Notes under the pieces: generated by a model
Told to the model about the DNA's origin: nothing
Databases searched by the model: none
Seen by the model: only the letters and a program-made list of their open reading frames with translations
Source: Prunella strophiata
Taxonomy: Eukaryota > Chordata > Aves > Passeriformes > Prunellidae
Reading direction: 5' to 3'
Length of the DNA: 64,000 nt
Assembly: GCA_036583965.1 (NCBI GenBank)
Contig: JAZBQD010000014.1
Coordinates: forward strand, 51,155,626-51,219,625
In this document: piece after piece, positions 1 to 13,668 of the stretch
Layout: every line of letters starts with the position of its first letter
Position numbering within the stretch: position 1 is the stretch's first letter
Made by a program: the position numbers and the translations under genes

Positions 1-2863
1 GATCACCAGATGAAACCAGAGTACAGAAACACAAGTGCAATGGAATTAATAAGCACTTATGACTACTCTTACAACTGTACAGGATCTTATTACAGTATTA
101 ATTCCATCTTCACAGAATTATATTTTACTTTAAAGGACATAGTCAGCCTATTCTGATTTAAAACTGCTGAAATAATCTGATACAAGCAATCACATAGAGA
201 GTTTTCTCTTTTTGATGTTTTAGAAACCAAATTTCTTCCAGTCACATCAACCACTTATGCTGAATTTTTCTCTCAAAATTTACTTAACTTGTCAGTTTTT
301 CTTGTCAACTTTAGGATATGACAGACTGAAACATTTAACAGCAGCATGACATAAGCACTCGAATTCAAATACAGTGGTTTTGGATGAAAACGAGGGTGAA
401 GCTCCCCAGTTCTGGTCAGATTTTCAAATCCCAAGGCCCATTCACTGCAAATAACGATGTCTTCATGAGCCAATCCCTTTTTTGTGCTTGCAGGACACCA
501 CAGCATTTAAGTATATTTAGATACATAACCAGTTACAGTGCTTGACATTAAAGAGAGGGTAGAAGTGTCCTAAAGCAGATTTCCTCCATTCATAGCTTTA
601 CATTTAATCCATTCAAACCCCAGGCCTTCAACTCTTTTGTGGCATTCATACAGAAATGCCAGGAAAGCAGCCAAAAGGATGTGAGGGTGTGCTTAAAGGC
701 CACAGCACCACACTGAACACCTCTGGGCTAAAAGACCACAAACACAGCACTAAAATGGCAGGCCAGAAGGAATCAGCTATAGGGATGAAAGTCATCCTTT
801 TAAGTGGAAAGCTGATGGTCTAGTGAAAAAAAGGTTGTATTTCCACAAGCTCATACATCCTGCAGAAGACAATGCACTGTGTGAGATGGGACTGTCAGTG
901 CTCTCTGCCCCTGCCAGGTCAGGGTGCTGGGCACACCATGGCACCACACATTCCTGAGCAGACTGGCAGCCACTGCAGCATGCTGGGGGAGGCTGTGCTG
1001 CTTGTGCCTTTGGACCATAATTCTGTCACTAGGATATTCTCCTCCCTGTGGAGAAACAGCCCCTTCTGAGCTGCCTGTGCTGCCAGCAAGCTCCCTCTGC
1101 TCGTTGACCTTCTCTTGCAAGACCTCACCTGCCCTGGCTCTGAGGAGCATGCATGGAGTCTCTTCTGCAGAGATTACTGAGGCTTCTCAGATAAAGCTGG
1201 GCTTTAATATTTCTACTGTTGTGTTTTATATTTCTAAAGCAATAGTATGACATTAATCTGTGCAGGGCATCTTGGCAAAACTCTGCTCCTCAGTCAGAGT
1301 GCCACATCACAAGGCACTGGCACTGTGGGTGCTGGCAGCCTTCAGTGCCCCATGTGATGCCCTGCTCCTCCTCAGCCTGACCCTCACCCTGCTCCTCTTC
1401 CCCACTGCCTTCACTGCAGGTCAGAGCAACCTCCAAACACCTTTTTTTTTTTTTCTGCTTTGGAACCAAGCACACTATTAATATGTCTTTGAATTAACAG
1501 AAGTATGCACATAAGGAAATTATGGGGTGGGATTTAGACTGCAAAGGGTTGTACCAACTATAAAATCAGAGTTCTTTATGTGTAACAGCAGATTTGGAGC
1601 ATAAGATGTGACATTAAGAAATCTTGATGCAGAGTTCACCTGTGTTAGCTCATATTGTCTTAGAAGAGCTGCATATGTAAGGAGGTGAATATTTATTCTC
1701 AAAGGGTGTCTGTGTACTAGGTTTCCATAACATCCATACTACTATAATCAAACATATTGCATACATAAACTGTGTAAAATCCTATGGGGGCTTTTAGAGG
1801 GCTTACTTCATATTTTCCTTTTGGTAAATCTTACAATATTTGAAGTAGTAATTACAGAATGCCAGAATTAATTTTTCTCCAATAATTATGTGTCTGACAA
1901 TCCCAAGCAGTTAGCTCATTCATTAAAATTCAATAATGATTTCTCCAATGGTTTTCAGCAGCAATAATGACATACATTGTTATGCCCACTAATTTCCATG
2001 AAGAACAATGTAACATTATTTTATTGGCATCTAGAATTACTCCACCACACTTTTTTGCATTCTTTTCAAGAGATGATGAAAGGGAAAGTTGAGCAGTCTG
2101 GATTGTCTCCTTCTTTTCAGTCCTTACAATGTTTTGCTACATCAGCAAACTGTTAACTAGACACTCTGGAATATACTTGAACTGTTCTCATCACAGCATC
2201 ACAATTAGGATAAGGGTCCAAGTCCTCAGTCCTTAGTACATGAAATATTTCTTAGCTGTTAAATTCCTTGGGAGTTTTAAAATTATAAACAAAATGTAAA
2301 AGTATTTCAATCTTCTTTTTAAAATTAGATGGATTGGCTGAAGTGTTCAAAAGGTTTTTGTAGCCTTTTAAAAATTATTTGGTTATTCAGCTTTTACTAC
2401 TTCTTTCAGGACTTTCTAGGGCATTCTGTGAACAAGCATAATTTCAGCAACTACACTGTATTTTTAGAACTCCTCAAGGATAGCTTAGGCATTCTCAGGA
2501 GTGTTACAAAATTGAATTTTCTATGCTAGGTGTGGAGGGGTCAGGTCAGTGGGTTACTCCTGCCAGGGAAAGTGGTGCAGTAGAGGAATGGAGCAGAATG
2601 GGATCAGGGAGAGAAGGGGCCAGCCCTGGTGAGCCAGAATTGCAAGCTCAATGCAGTGCAATACATAGTCATGAAGCAGAGAGCAGCCATATCAGTAACA
2701 GGTTAATCCCCCTCACCCACATTCCTTTCACCTCTGCCAGCAGCTGCAGTGCTCCCATGGCACAATCTGTGTAGGACACGGGCACTTTTTTATCTGCTGC
2801 TGCCCAAGGCAAGCAGTTAGCTCTGCCTTATTCTTGCACTTAGGCTAGACTGGATATTTCTGT

Positions 2864-2912
2864 CTTTTTGGGTTGGTTTTGTTGCTTTTGTTTGTTTGGG
2901 GTTTGGTTTAGG
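2864..2912. repeat. G/T-rich low-complexity tract
   Basis: The plus strand reads as irregular runs of TTTG, GGTTT and TTTGG with almost no A or C. Similar G/T- or complementary A/C-rich tracts recur at 4915-5045, 46919-47030, 55125-55165 and 60003-60075. They explain the Lys/Thr/Asn- or Phe/Gly/Trp-rich short ORFs lying over them. Confidence 0.75.
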
Positions 2913-4584
2913 ATTTATTTTTCTGTCCTTACATAGTATGCAAGCATTAGTATTCAAATTAATGGCACTGCTCCTGCTTACAGTAGTGGAAATCTTTGCC
3001 AATGGGCAGTGCACAGCCTGTAAAACCACAGAAACTCTACCCCACACATGGCTCAGTGTACAAACTCAGGATACCAACCTATTGCTGCAATTATATCAGT
3101 GTAAGCAAGAGCATAGTGGTTTACTGGCCTGTTTGCTGTCATAACCTATGCAGGATTTGGCACACAATACATTTAGTTATTTAGCTAATAGATTAATTTC
3201 CCTAATGGAACTGCAAATCAGGAGGATTAGGAATGCTCAGAATACTTTTTCTTTTCTGCCTTGTCAGGACACATCAAGTTATCCTTTTAAGTGTATTCTG
3301 CTTCTGTTAGGCATTTAGGTCAAAGCAATTGTTTACTTTAGATACCTGTAATTGTTATGAAATATGCTGAACTACCAGTCACGTTTCCCACAGTCAGGAA
3401 GTGAGGGCCAAACTCGTTGCCTTTGCCTGCAAAAGATGTCACCTCAGGGTAGATGTTACTTACTGCAATTCAGTCCTATTTAAGCTGAGTAAGAAAGACA
3501 TGAATGTGTATTCCTCGGGGGATGCATCAGTAGTCTGGATTCCCAATTCAGAAGTGAAGGCATCCAAATTATCATTCTACAAAAGCTGTGTCTGAACTAT
3601 TTTCAGCAGATTGCTCATTGGAATCAGGGCAGGTTAAATGATGTTTCATGAATCTTTGAGATGTAGTTTCCTCATTTGGCAGTGAAGAACCTCTTAACTT
3701 CAAAACATCAGTATTAGATCTGGAAACCCAAGAATAAACTAAACGCTTTAGTCTAGTTTTGTGTTCTCTGAGAATAGAAACAGAACTTTGAACATTGTGA
3801 TTTTTGTTCAAAATAATCAAGGGTCCTATTTACATCATGAGGATGGCCATTTCCACAATGTTCAGTCAAGACCTAGGGTTTTTAACTAGAACAATTCTTC
3901 CTGCAGGTGTAAGATTTTAGATATACATATGTTTGGATCAAAAATCAGTTGTAAACTTCTGCACAGAAGAAAACTACACAGTTATCCATATTTAAAAAAA
4001 TGAAGTTCTATTTCTGTTACTAAAGTCAGAATATTCAATCTTTTCATTTCTTATAAATTGAATACTACATGTAAAAAAAGTTGTTTCAAAGGCAGTCTTT
4101 GTCACTGCCATTCATTCAGCTCTATTTGCTGCAAGTCTAAGAAAGAATAAATTCATAAGTGGCTCCTTATAATGTCATTTAAACAGAAAAAAAACCCCAA
4201 AACTTGACTTATTTCCAGAGACAAAAAGTAACCAACTTTTAATTTATTATCCGTAGGGTATATAAACATACAGGGAGATACAAAGCTCTCAGAAGATCTT
4301 TGTTAAAGATTAGCTCCCTGCTATATCACGGGTTGGTGTAGTCTTGGCTATACTTGCTTGAATTCAGGACATATAATGCTTAATATCCAAAACAGTCTTT
4401 CTAGAAATGACTCTCCTTTCTGTGTACATCAGCAGTGGAGTGGCAGAACACCACATCACCCTTATGTGGTGCTCCTGGAGTGCTCCTGCTGTACAAGCAG
4501 TGTGCAGACTGCCATTACCAACACCACTGACTGTTCCAGGTACTTGTCTCCTTTTAACAGGACAGCACAGGAAGACAGACAGGC

Positions 4585-4608
4585 AGGATCACTTTTGAAA
4601 GTGATCCT
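4585..4608. repeat. 24-bp near-perfect palindrome
   Basis: Two 11-bp arms (4585-4595 and 4598-4608) are exact reverse complements, separated by a 2-base centre. The arm reads AGGATCACTTT. It could form a hairpin or bind a dimeric factor, but it may be chance in 64 kb. Confidence 0.6.
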
Positions 4609-4914
4609 AAGCCATTGGATATATATCTGGAGAGCTGAAGAAGGCATGAATTAAATTCAGAATGCTCTGAGTGGCACTTTCCTCTGTTCACTCATTCCTG
4701 TCTAGTGGCTTGATAGGATGATTACATCAGGAAAAATTCCCAAGTGCATTTGCTGAGTGAGAGTAAATAACATGGCTAGTCAGGTTACTTTTCTTCCCCT
4801 CTAAAATGATTCCCAAATTTGTTGGAGAGTTGGGGAGGGAATATGGTGTGGTGTTTTTTACAATTGAAATTAAAAACTATTGTCTGGTTTTGTTCTGTGA
4901 AAGATAAAACAACC

Positions 4915-5045
4915 ACAAATAAAAAAACCCAAGCAGAACAAACAAACACACAAACAAAAAATCCCAAACAAAGCCAAAACCAAAACCAAGAAAAAAACCC
5001 AAAACTCAACATCCCCCCTGCTACCACACCAGACCCCAAACACTC
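4915..5045. repeat. A/C-rich low-complexity tract
   Basis: Irregular repeats of AAACC, AAACA and AAAAACCC run for about 130 bp. It is the complement of the G/T-rich class seen elsewhere in the window. No poly-A signal or retroposon body is recognisable next to it. Confidence 0.7.
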
Positions 5046-8000
5046 AAATTATGGGTAAGCACACACATCCCATGATTAAGTTTTTTTTAAATGAAATATC
5101 TTGAAAAATAATTTTAAGTAGAAGTTTACCTCTAAATCTACCATGGAGGTCAGACAGCATAAGTGAGTGTAGGTAGCTGCAAGGGTGGTGAAATGGGTTC
5201 CATTTCTTCACTCACGAGTGTGTCTTTTTGTTGGGTAGTGAGAAAAAATGAAGGTGCTGGAATTTACAGAATGTGGAACAGAACAACAGTATGATAATTC
5301 AAACCAAAATCCTATAGTATTTTCTGTCCTGGCTCTGATTTCAGCCAATAGATGGCTAAATGTATTTTTTTTATTTAATGAAAGGTATAGTCTACCTTTC
5401 AACACACACTATTCTTTCAAATAATATAAGCCTTCTATCATTCTTCTTAATAGACTCCTAGAAATTAAGCTGCCATCTGGCCTATGAAGACATTAAGATA
5501 TAGGAGAGGAATTTTACCAACAGGGAAGTTACACAAGGCACTCTCCAGTGCCAGGTCACCTTGAGTTTCAGGGACTTTGAAAATTCTAAAGAATCAATAT
5601 TTGCAAAGACATGAATTTGCTCTCAAGCAATGACCTGGATGCAAGCACATCTATAATATCCAGGGATGCTTCACTGATCTTTCATCAAGACATAACAGCA
5701 ATCACATTCTTTGGCCACAGTTCTTTAATGTTAAAAATTTAATTGAATAGGAAATTATTTGAAATTTATTTGGCCTTTAAATTGAAACTGGGGGAAAATG
5801 CCACAGAAGAAAATATTGCTTATATGTGAGGTAAGGAAAAACAGGATATGAAAGTGGTGAAACCGATAGCAGATATAGACAGATCCATTTAGTGCCCCAG
5901 GAGCAGTAGATGAAAAACATTGCATTAAATACTCAGTTTTGCATTGAACATGGTTGAAAGCATTTACAGCTTTCTGTAATGCCATGTTCTTGATAATGTG
6001 ACTTTCTGCTACTCTGAATTTTTTAGTGCTTTTTTGCAGCTTTATTGAATGAGAAAGGCAGTAAGACACATTTTGTGACAGTACCAATTAAAGCTTCTCC
6101 CTGAAGAGTTTTGCTGGGAAAGATGTTGATCAACAGGCTGATGTAGTATACAAAAGGCACACGTCACTTGTCTGCAGCCACCCTCATTGATGAAAAATGA
6201 CAGAGAGGAGGCTCTTCCATTACCACATTAGTCACAAAGAGTGTTCTGAAATGCTCTTAAAGTACTGACAGGAGAGCTCACTTGTATATCAGCTTCCAGG
6301 TTTGTTAAAAGAGCTGTGAATTACAGTCTCAGGGCTCTTCAGCAGTGTTATCTATGCCAGGCTGAGAATGCTGGGGAAAGACAGGCACTCTCATATTATT
6401 ATGGGACAAACACTCAGAATTCTGCTCTATTTTCTCACCTGATGCAAAGAAGTTCATCCAACAGTAAAATAAAAAGTATCTCATCTCCATTGTGCTTCTT
6501 GACTTCACTGTCTTAACAGAGATTCAGATCTGAATCCCAAATGACTTCAAACTTTTGATTCAAAAGCATGTCGTGACAGACACTTTTGATATTTCCTCCA
6601 CTCTAAGTTAGTCTAAGGGTGAAAAGCAAGAAATGACAAGGCTAAGCATGAAACTGTCACTTTGGTTTTTGTAGGAGGCTGAGAGAGGTATACATGTCCC
6701 ACAGTCAGATACATAAATCTAATAACATCCTTATCTTTTCAAGTGCAAAAGTGGAGCAAAGTAATTTCATTTCCAGGTAAATTTATGATATATGAATAAA
6801 AGGAGAAAGAATGAAAATTGTTAAACATATCTGAGCTGTATAGACACTGGACAAGTAGAGGAGCACTCTAGACCACATGGATTTACAGGCAGCTTGCAAG
6901 CAGCCTGAAATCTGTTGGCTGTAAATCCCATCTGCCTTCATGGCAGGTAGGATTGGTGCATTTTCAGGCAAAATGTCAAGAGTGCTTCTGCACAGCCCTC
7001 CACGGCCATCTACTCTGCACAGTGCTGCAGCAGCAGTCTCCCCAGCTGTTCCAAATCTATCTTTGTATGGGAAAGAAAATTGCTTTTCTGTGTGCTCTAA
7101 AGCTCCTGATTTATCTGCAGATTTCTTCCACGGACACTCCAGCTGGGTCAGCTTCAATCCAGTCCTGAAGTGTTCTTTGCAGGTAGATAATGCAGATGGA
7201 AAACAAATATGACTTTGAGCCTGTCCTAAAGATGATTTCTTAATTGTATGGATACAGCCATAGTCTAGCTGGAAATGCAGATAAAATGGAAGCTGTGATG
7301 GTTAAAAAGCACTACACAGAATAAAAGTCTACAAAATCTGTATTATGAAGCTAATTTGTAGTTAGGTGGCCTCATCTTTGTTGTGCTGCACATTAAGGTG
7401 TGCCTAGAGGAAGGTTTCTCTAATGCTTCCAGCATTGGACTCTGAGCTGCTTGAATTCTACCGACATTGAGCAGGTCACATTTCCATGGATGTGGGTAGT
7501 AATTAAAACTGGGATTCGTTTTTCCTAAGTCTCAGCTAAATTTCAATCTAATTTTGTAACCTTGGTCTCCTTTTAAAGAAAATGGTGTGTAGTGGACAGA
7601 CATCTAAAATGGGCCAGACAATTCCCTCTCCAGAGCTGCTTATCTCTCCTTGTCTAACTTAGTTATCTAACAGGTGCACAGAAAGCACATATTAAATGCA
7701 GATACTTAATTTTTAAGGTCTAACTTGAGGAAAAACCATCAGTAAATACTGCTGGTCTATAAATTTACATTTAGCCACTGATAGATTTTAGTTTAGCACC
7801 AGTTTCTTTGTGTCTTGGTTTCTTCTTAGTGTCCTTAGTTTCCGGCTTGCTCTTTTCAAGCAGTTACCTCTCAGTTCCCAAAATATTTAGAATGGCTACT
7901 GTTTGTTACTAGGTGCACATCCAGCTCTTAAAAAGGAGATTTCTGAACCTAATCAAGGTTTCTAATTGCCATCATGCCATAAAAGTCACAGTACTTAGAA

Positions 8001-8097
8001 TAATTATTTTGTTGCAATTCTATTAATAAGCAACATAAATTTAGTAAAGACCCGCTGATGCTTTGCTAGGGTTTCTGTGCTATGGTACAAGCCCATT

Positions 8098-8123
<26 letters not shown>
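8098..8123 (+). repeat. Poly-A run (26 A)
   Basis: There are 26 uninterrupted adenines. I could not identify a retroposed body upstream, so it is listed as a homopolymer rather than as a retrotransposon tail. Length in the assembly may be inexact. Confidence 0.9.
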
Positions 8124-8128
<5 letters not shown>

Positions 8129-10985
8129 TTCAGTGGAAGCCTTTTTGGTTCATAAATTCTTAAACACAAGACACTTGTCTTTTTCATAGTGAGGAGGCAT
8201 TATACATGTACAGCTTCTGGCACAAAGCAAGAAGTTTGCAAAAAACCAGTATTTAGGCTGAAAGAACAAAAAAAAAAGAAGTATACAAGTTATCAGTTAT
8301 AGAATACAGGATCCAAATTCTGGGGCAGGGGTTTATACTTCAAAATTTTTTAAATTTGACTCATCATCATTATTGTGAGTGTGTGCTTTGGGGTATAACC
8401 TTCAGCACTGGAAAAAGTACTCAGAGGTCTCTGCTGCATTTCATTTTAAAGGGTGTGAACTCTGGGTCATTAAAACGTGCATGTCTTAATGGCTGTTTCT
8501 CCCTGTGCTGGGCATCCCATGGGTGTCCCTTGTGAATCCCACTAAAACTTGCAAGGGTGCCTCTGAAACAAACATTTTGTACAGAAACTCACAGAGTTTC
8601 TTTTATCACCATGTGTGCACAGATAGCATATAATTTGTGACAAAGATTCCAAAGCACCACCAGCAGAGCTCCTATGATCTTTGGACCAAGGTCCAGATAA
8701 TCTGGAATCAACAACTGAAAGAAAAATAATTAATATTTTTCATATATTATTATTATTTTTTATAATATGGTTTATATTTTTAAATGTTTCACGTGCACCA
8801 GCAAGTAAATTCTTATACCCTTTTTGTGACACCAGTCACTGTACTCTTCAGTCTCCAACAGGAATGGGTGATCACAAAATGAAAGGTGCACACAGCTACT
8901 CATGATGGAATAGTACCTTAAGAAAAATTCCATTAATCATCAAATCATATTCTGTTGTAAGACAAAGATCAAGTGTAGATTCTTATTATTGCTTGTACCA
9001 GACTATGATCTAAGGGTTCAGGTCATAACCTGTGACATTCCCAGCGTGCTTTCTGGGGCATGTTGTGCACACAGCTATAGTGGCCATCCTGTGGTAGAAT
9101 AAAAGGCTTTCAGGCTAACACAAGGATGCATGTGACATATTTCACCTGCACAAAAACCAAGGACTTCTATTTCCTCTGTGCACAATATTACCCTTCATAG
9201 TAATTTCTCTCAGAATTTGTCTTAAAACAGAAAAGCCAAAGGCAGAAAATCTTTTCAGACAACCTTGAGAAAACCAGAAGACAGGAAAACAAATAATGCT
9301 CAGCATTCACAGTACTGGAATTCATGAAGGTTGTTCTCCTACATGGCTCTGTTTCCTGCCTATGATTCTGACTCTGCTGAGATTACTGAAAACATTTAGT
9401 TGAATTTTTGTTGAAAACATAGTTGCATCACTTTCTTCCTCTGTTTACTTGGGAAAGTTGGAAATAAAGTACTTATTTCACCTTCTAAGGATTATGTGAT
9501 GTAGAAACTGAAAAATCAGGAGATTATTATTTCCAACTTCAATGACTCCTTGCAAAGCTAACCAAAAAAGGCTATTGAAAACAAAGTGACTTGGTGCCTT
9601 TAACTGAAAAATCATTACTATCAGTGCATGAACCAAGCCAAATGGCAGCATCTTTTTCTAACACACTCTTTGTGTAAGACATCAGGGAGGTTTGTGCCCA
9701 GAAACTGAATGTGCCTACAATGCTGTGGGGTCCTGGTGATCCCTGTCATTCTAATGGACCATTAAATTCTGTTACTAATGGGCACACATTAAAAAGCCAG
9801 CTGTAAGGTATTATGAGGTTAATAATAGTCTCTAAATGGCTAGACATTTACTTAGATAATAAACCCACCCTCTTCTACAATAGCTAACGTTAAAAAATAC
9901 AAAAAGTATTTTGAAAGCAACATAAGTTCAACTAGCTTCAAGGCAGAGGCTAACCCCTAACTGATGACAATTCCCTTTGTGTATTATTCTTCCATAATTC
10001 CTCTCTGCTGGAGAATTTATTGTACCTTTATTCTAAACATTTGGTCCCAGATCTACCACTGACAACATATTGGCATACAGAGGGAGAGAAGCACTCTTCC
10101 AGCATATGATTTATTGATTTCTAATGGGGTGTAGGAAAATGCAACTTTTCAGTAGCCTGCAATCAAAAGACATTCAACAAAATCTTTGTAGACTGGGAAA
10201 GAATAAGCAAAATATTATCATCCATATTCATGAAAATACATTAACCCACTTACCTGGGGTATTCAATTATTTCCCTACTTATGGATAATATGTGGGCTAA
10301 ATGTGTGCTCTAAGTGTCAAGATCAATTTTAAAAGTGAGTAAATTGCCTTTTTATGTCCTGGTATTAAACAGTGTCCTGCATGCATGGCTGTAACTTCAA
10401 AATTGTTTAGTTTTCATAAAAGCCCCAGCTATTCTATTACAGTGCATGAATAGGGAAATGAAATGCACAGGATACTATTGAGCAGCTAATGACATAGATG
10501 TTTTATTTGAATCACTCAGAGTAATGCACAAATGTTTGGAGACCTCAGAAGAGACTGCTATAGTCACAGTCAGTTTGACAGAGATGGAGGGAAGAAGGGT
10601 TTGTCTCTATTGTGTGCTGTAATATAGAGAGAGCAGAGACAGAGGTAAATATTTCTGTAGTGTTCATGAATTCAAATGGGCAATTCATATTTATATTGTT
10701 TTCCATTATGCATCCAGGAACTCCAGGTCAAATATTGCATTCCTACTTTCTCATGAAATACCTTTCTGTTAAAGTATGTTGGTAAATAAAACCGTAAAAT
10801 ACCTGGATCATGCAACCTAAAGAAAGAAGACTTAGCTAGAATACTTACACTAGTGGAAAGTTTAATTTTTCAGATATGTTACTGGTGACTTAAACACCAC
10901 ATTTCCAAGCACCTTTTCTATCCTGTTGATGCCTTAAAGAACCTAGAAATAACTGATAAATAACACACTTTTGAGACAATAGTAG

Positions 10986-11353
10986 TGTAGCAGGTAATAT
11001 AAAGGCTGGTCTTTATTGGAGGACTCCAAGGGGCAGATATGGAAAAATGCCCAACCCACATAGGGTGAATACAGTTTTACAAGTTTAGAAAAATTAGCAT
11101 AATTTACAAGAATCCCCAATTAGAAGAACAAGTGATGAGGTTATTCCACCCTTTTGGGAGCTAAACTTTGTTTATGGAAGTGTGTCTCAAAGAGCTGGTT
11201 TCAGCCTTGGCTCCAGGGAGAACCAAGAGCTTGCAGCTCCCAGAGTTTGCAGCCTCTGGAATGTGTTCTGTCTTTCTGCCTAGGAGGGTAGGGAAAAATA
11301 CTGGAGCTAGCTAGGAACTATATAAATATACAACAATATTCTACAGAGCTACA
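10986..11353 (-). mobile_element. Candidate solo LTR / ERV fragment
   Basis: The segment is bounded on the plus strand by TGTAG (10986) and CTACA (11341 or 11349), the inverted termini expected of an LTR. Read on the minus strand it carries an AATAAA poly-A signal (complement of TTTATT near 11012) towards its 3' end. The internal text, with a moderately GC-rich centre inside AT-rich flanks, resembles avian ERVL-type LTRs. I could not find a convincing target-site duplication and the exact ends are uncertain. The alternative is unique intergenic DNA. Confidence 0.4.
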
Positions 11354-13431
11354 AATATATATGAAGGAAATAAAAAAGCAAAAATCCTTCTGGCCTCACT
11401 GCAATACATCTGCATAGCAGTGCAGAAAAAACTGTGCCCATTACAGGCTACATTTTGATTTAATAAGTGAAAAAAATGTTTTGGCAGTTGCATTACTGAT
11501 CCAAATAGCATTACCTTTATGTGCCTCTGGTTGAATACCCATGGAGGACTGCACAGAACACCAGCAATGAAATGAGTTAACCTTCCACATAAATAGAGAT
11601 GACTGGGGAATGTTCTGTCAAAATTGTGTTAATCTGAATATATCCTTTTTATATTGTATGGAAAAAAGAATTTTTATTTCCTTGTATTCCTTACCTCTCT
11701 GTTTTACAAATACAAAAGAAAAATGTGTCAGTAGGTTTCTTGTTTTGATTGTGGGCATTTTGTTTTGTTTTGCTTCATCTTATTTTTCTAAAAAATAAGC
11801 ATTTTGATTTCAGATTGTCATAAAGAAATTCTGAAAAATTTCAATGAAATTTTTTACAAAAATTCCTATGAAAATATTGTGTGTATTATTCTGTCAGCTG
11901 CTTATCTTAGTATAATCTGAAGAAAGTTTTAACAGAATCTCTCCACTTTTGTGTTTCTTTTTGTATGAGAATGATTTTGTCTTTCAGTGGACAGCTAGCC
12001 AGCAGAGGCAGATGACCTTTGCAAGGCAGGTTATAATGCCAGTACAGTAGCAGTTGAATATTGTGGTTTGGTAGCTTATTTCTTTGCTTCATTTTTCAAG
12101 GTAAATTATTGATTTTGCAAACTGTGGGGTTTTTTAAAAATCAAATCCATGCTTTGCAATTCATACATAACAAGAAAGATTAACCACATCCCCCTGGGTT
12201 TCATTTTGAAATTTCTGAGTGAGACTGCATTTAATACTTCATAAAGTAGTTTAAAAATGCTAATATTTTCAATGGAAGCTGAGAAAGGCTTGGTAAGTAT
12301 TTTATGCAAGTTACCATAAGATAGTTCTGCCACACTTTCTTCCATTGTAGCATATGGAGAGAAGTAATGCATGATAAAACTCAGAATAAGGCTTTTTATA
12401 GCAGAAGATTTCTTGCTTTAATGATAACATTTCAGGGCAATTTGTGAATGCTTAAACATAAACACTTAGAACAACAAGTCATGCTCACAGGACCTGACTT
12501 TCCTCTCATAACAGTTTTGTGCTAATGCACCCTATTTTTTTTCCAGACATAATAATGTAGAAAAATTCAATTCATATTTCAAATATAGTGAATAAGGACA
12601 AATTAGAAATAGTTTTGTCAATGAAGAGATTCTCATGTTATACTTGTAAAAACACTGATATTTAAGTGAAAGTCTGAGTAAACTGTCAATAAAGCAGAGC
12701 TCAGAAAGTTCTTCACTGTTTAACTCAAATTCACTCTTGTGTTGAAGACACTTACAGATTGGATAAACTGGTTCTGAGGTCAGGATTGAGTTTATTTTAC
12801 TGGAGGCTTTTAGATGATCTACTTCAATCTGGATAGGCTTCCATTCCCTCTCTGAAAAATAGGGATGATAATGGGTGTCTTTAAAGGTAGTGCTTGAGAG
12901 AATATTCCAATTACATAACACAGATTTTCAATAATTACTAATAATCCTATGGAATTGAATTTGTAAGCTTTTTTTTTTTCTTTTTTCTGAGCTGAAACTC
13001 TTCTGAGATCATCATGAAACTTGCCTTAGAAACTTGGAAACTGCCACAACCAGAAAAAAGCAACAAATGTGTTCATTGAGATGAACATCTCTTGAGATCC
13101 ATCAAGGAGAGAAGATTTTCCTTCACAGCTCATAGTAAAATAATATTTTCCCTCCTATATCACATTCCTGTATTTTTTGACCTTTTTTTAGAGCATGGGC
13201 ATTTAAAGGATATTTTATTAGGAAAATAAAAAACATGTCATAGGAAATCGATGTACTGTGGTTGGGGCATGGGATACAAGTACCCACTCTGGCTTTAAAC
13301 TAACCAGTTGCAGCAGCTAGTCATAACTGTGGACAATTCAAACTCAACTAAACATCCAAACATCTAATTTTGAATAGCCTTTGAGATTGCTCTCCTTTGG
13401 AGCTGACCAGCACTGGCAGAAGTGACCAAGG
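11354..13431. other. Intergenic, nothing recognised
   Basis: AT-rich sequence with scattered short ORFs. The longest, 129 codons on the minus strand (12532-12921), has no recognisable domain and an ordinary AT-driven composition, so it is not called as a gene. Confidence 0.6.
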
Positions 13432-13668
13432 ACAATGGCATCCTGGCTTGGATTAAAAAAATGTGGCCAACAGGATTAGGGAAGAGATTGTCCCCCTGTA
13501 CTCAGCACTGATGAGACCACACCTCAAGCCCTGTGTCCAGTTCTGAGCCCCTCACTCTAAGACAGATATTGAGGTGCTGGAGTGTGTCCAGAGAAAGGCA
13601 ATAAGGTTGGTGAAGGGTCTGGAGCACAGATCTGATGAGGAGCTGCTGAAGGAAATGTGGTTGTTTAG
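13432..13668 (+). mobile_element. CR1 LINE fragment (ORF2 region), sense on +
   Basis: This matches the well-known CR1 passage from the end of the reverse-transcriptase ORF: a 'gaggtgctggagtgtgtcc' block, then a 'ggtgaagggtctggagcac' block, then the 'gaggagctgctga' block, in the canonical order and spacing. It is truncated at both ends: the 3' part of CR1 and its terminal octamer repeats are absent. Several differences from the usual CR1 text indicate an old, inactive copy. Confidence 0.85.

Larger units (their letters stand above)
1..10985. other. Intergenic, no gene recognised
   Basis: This AT-rich stretch has only short ORFs with no recognisable domain and none conserved to my eye. A somewhat more GC-rich patch (about 850-1440) produces overlapping short ORFs on both strands, which is what composition alone would give. 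Low-complexity tracts, one poly-A run and one palindrome inside it are listed separately. By vertebrate synteny it would be part of the gene-poor region on the 3' side of GPR37; that is inference from the known mammalian gene order (TMEM229A, then GPR37, then POT1). Confidence 0.7.

Noticed and set aside
12532..12921. 129-codon minus-strand ORF as a gene
   Set aside because: Composition follows the AT-rich background and nothing about the protein is recognisable.
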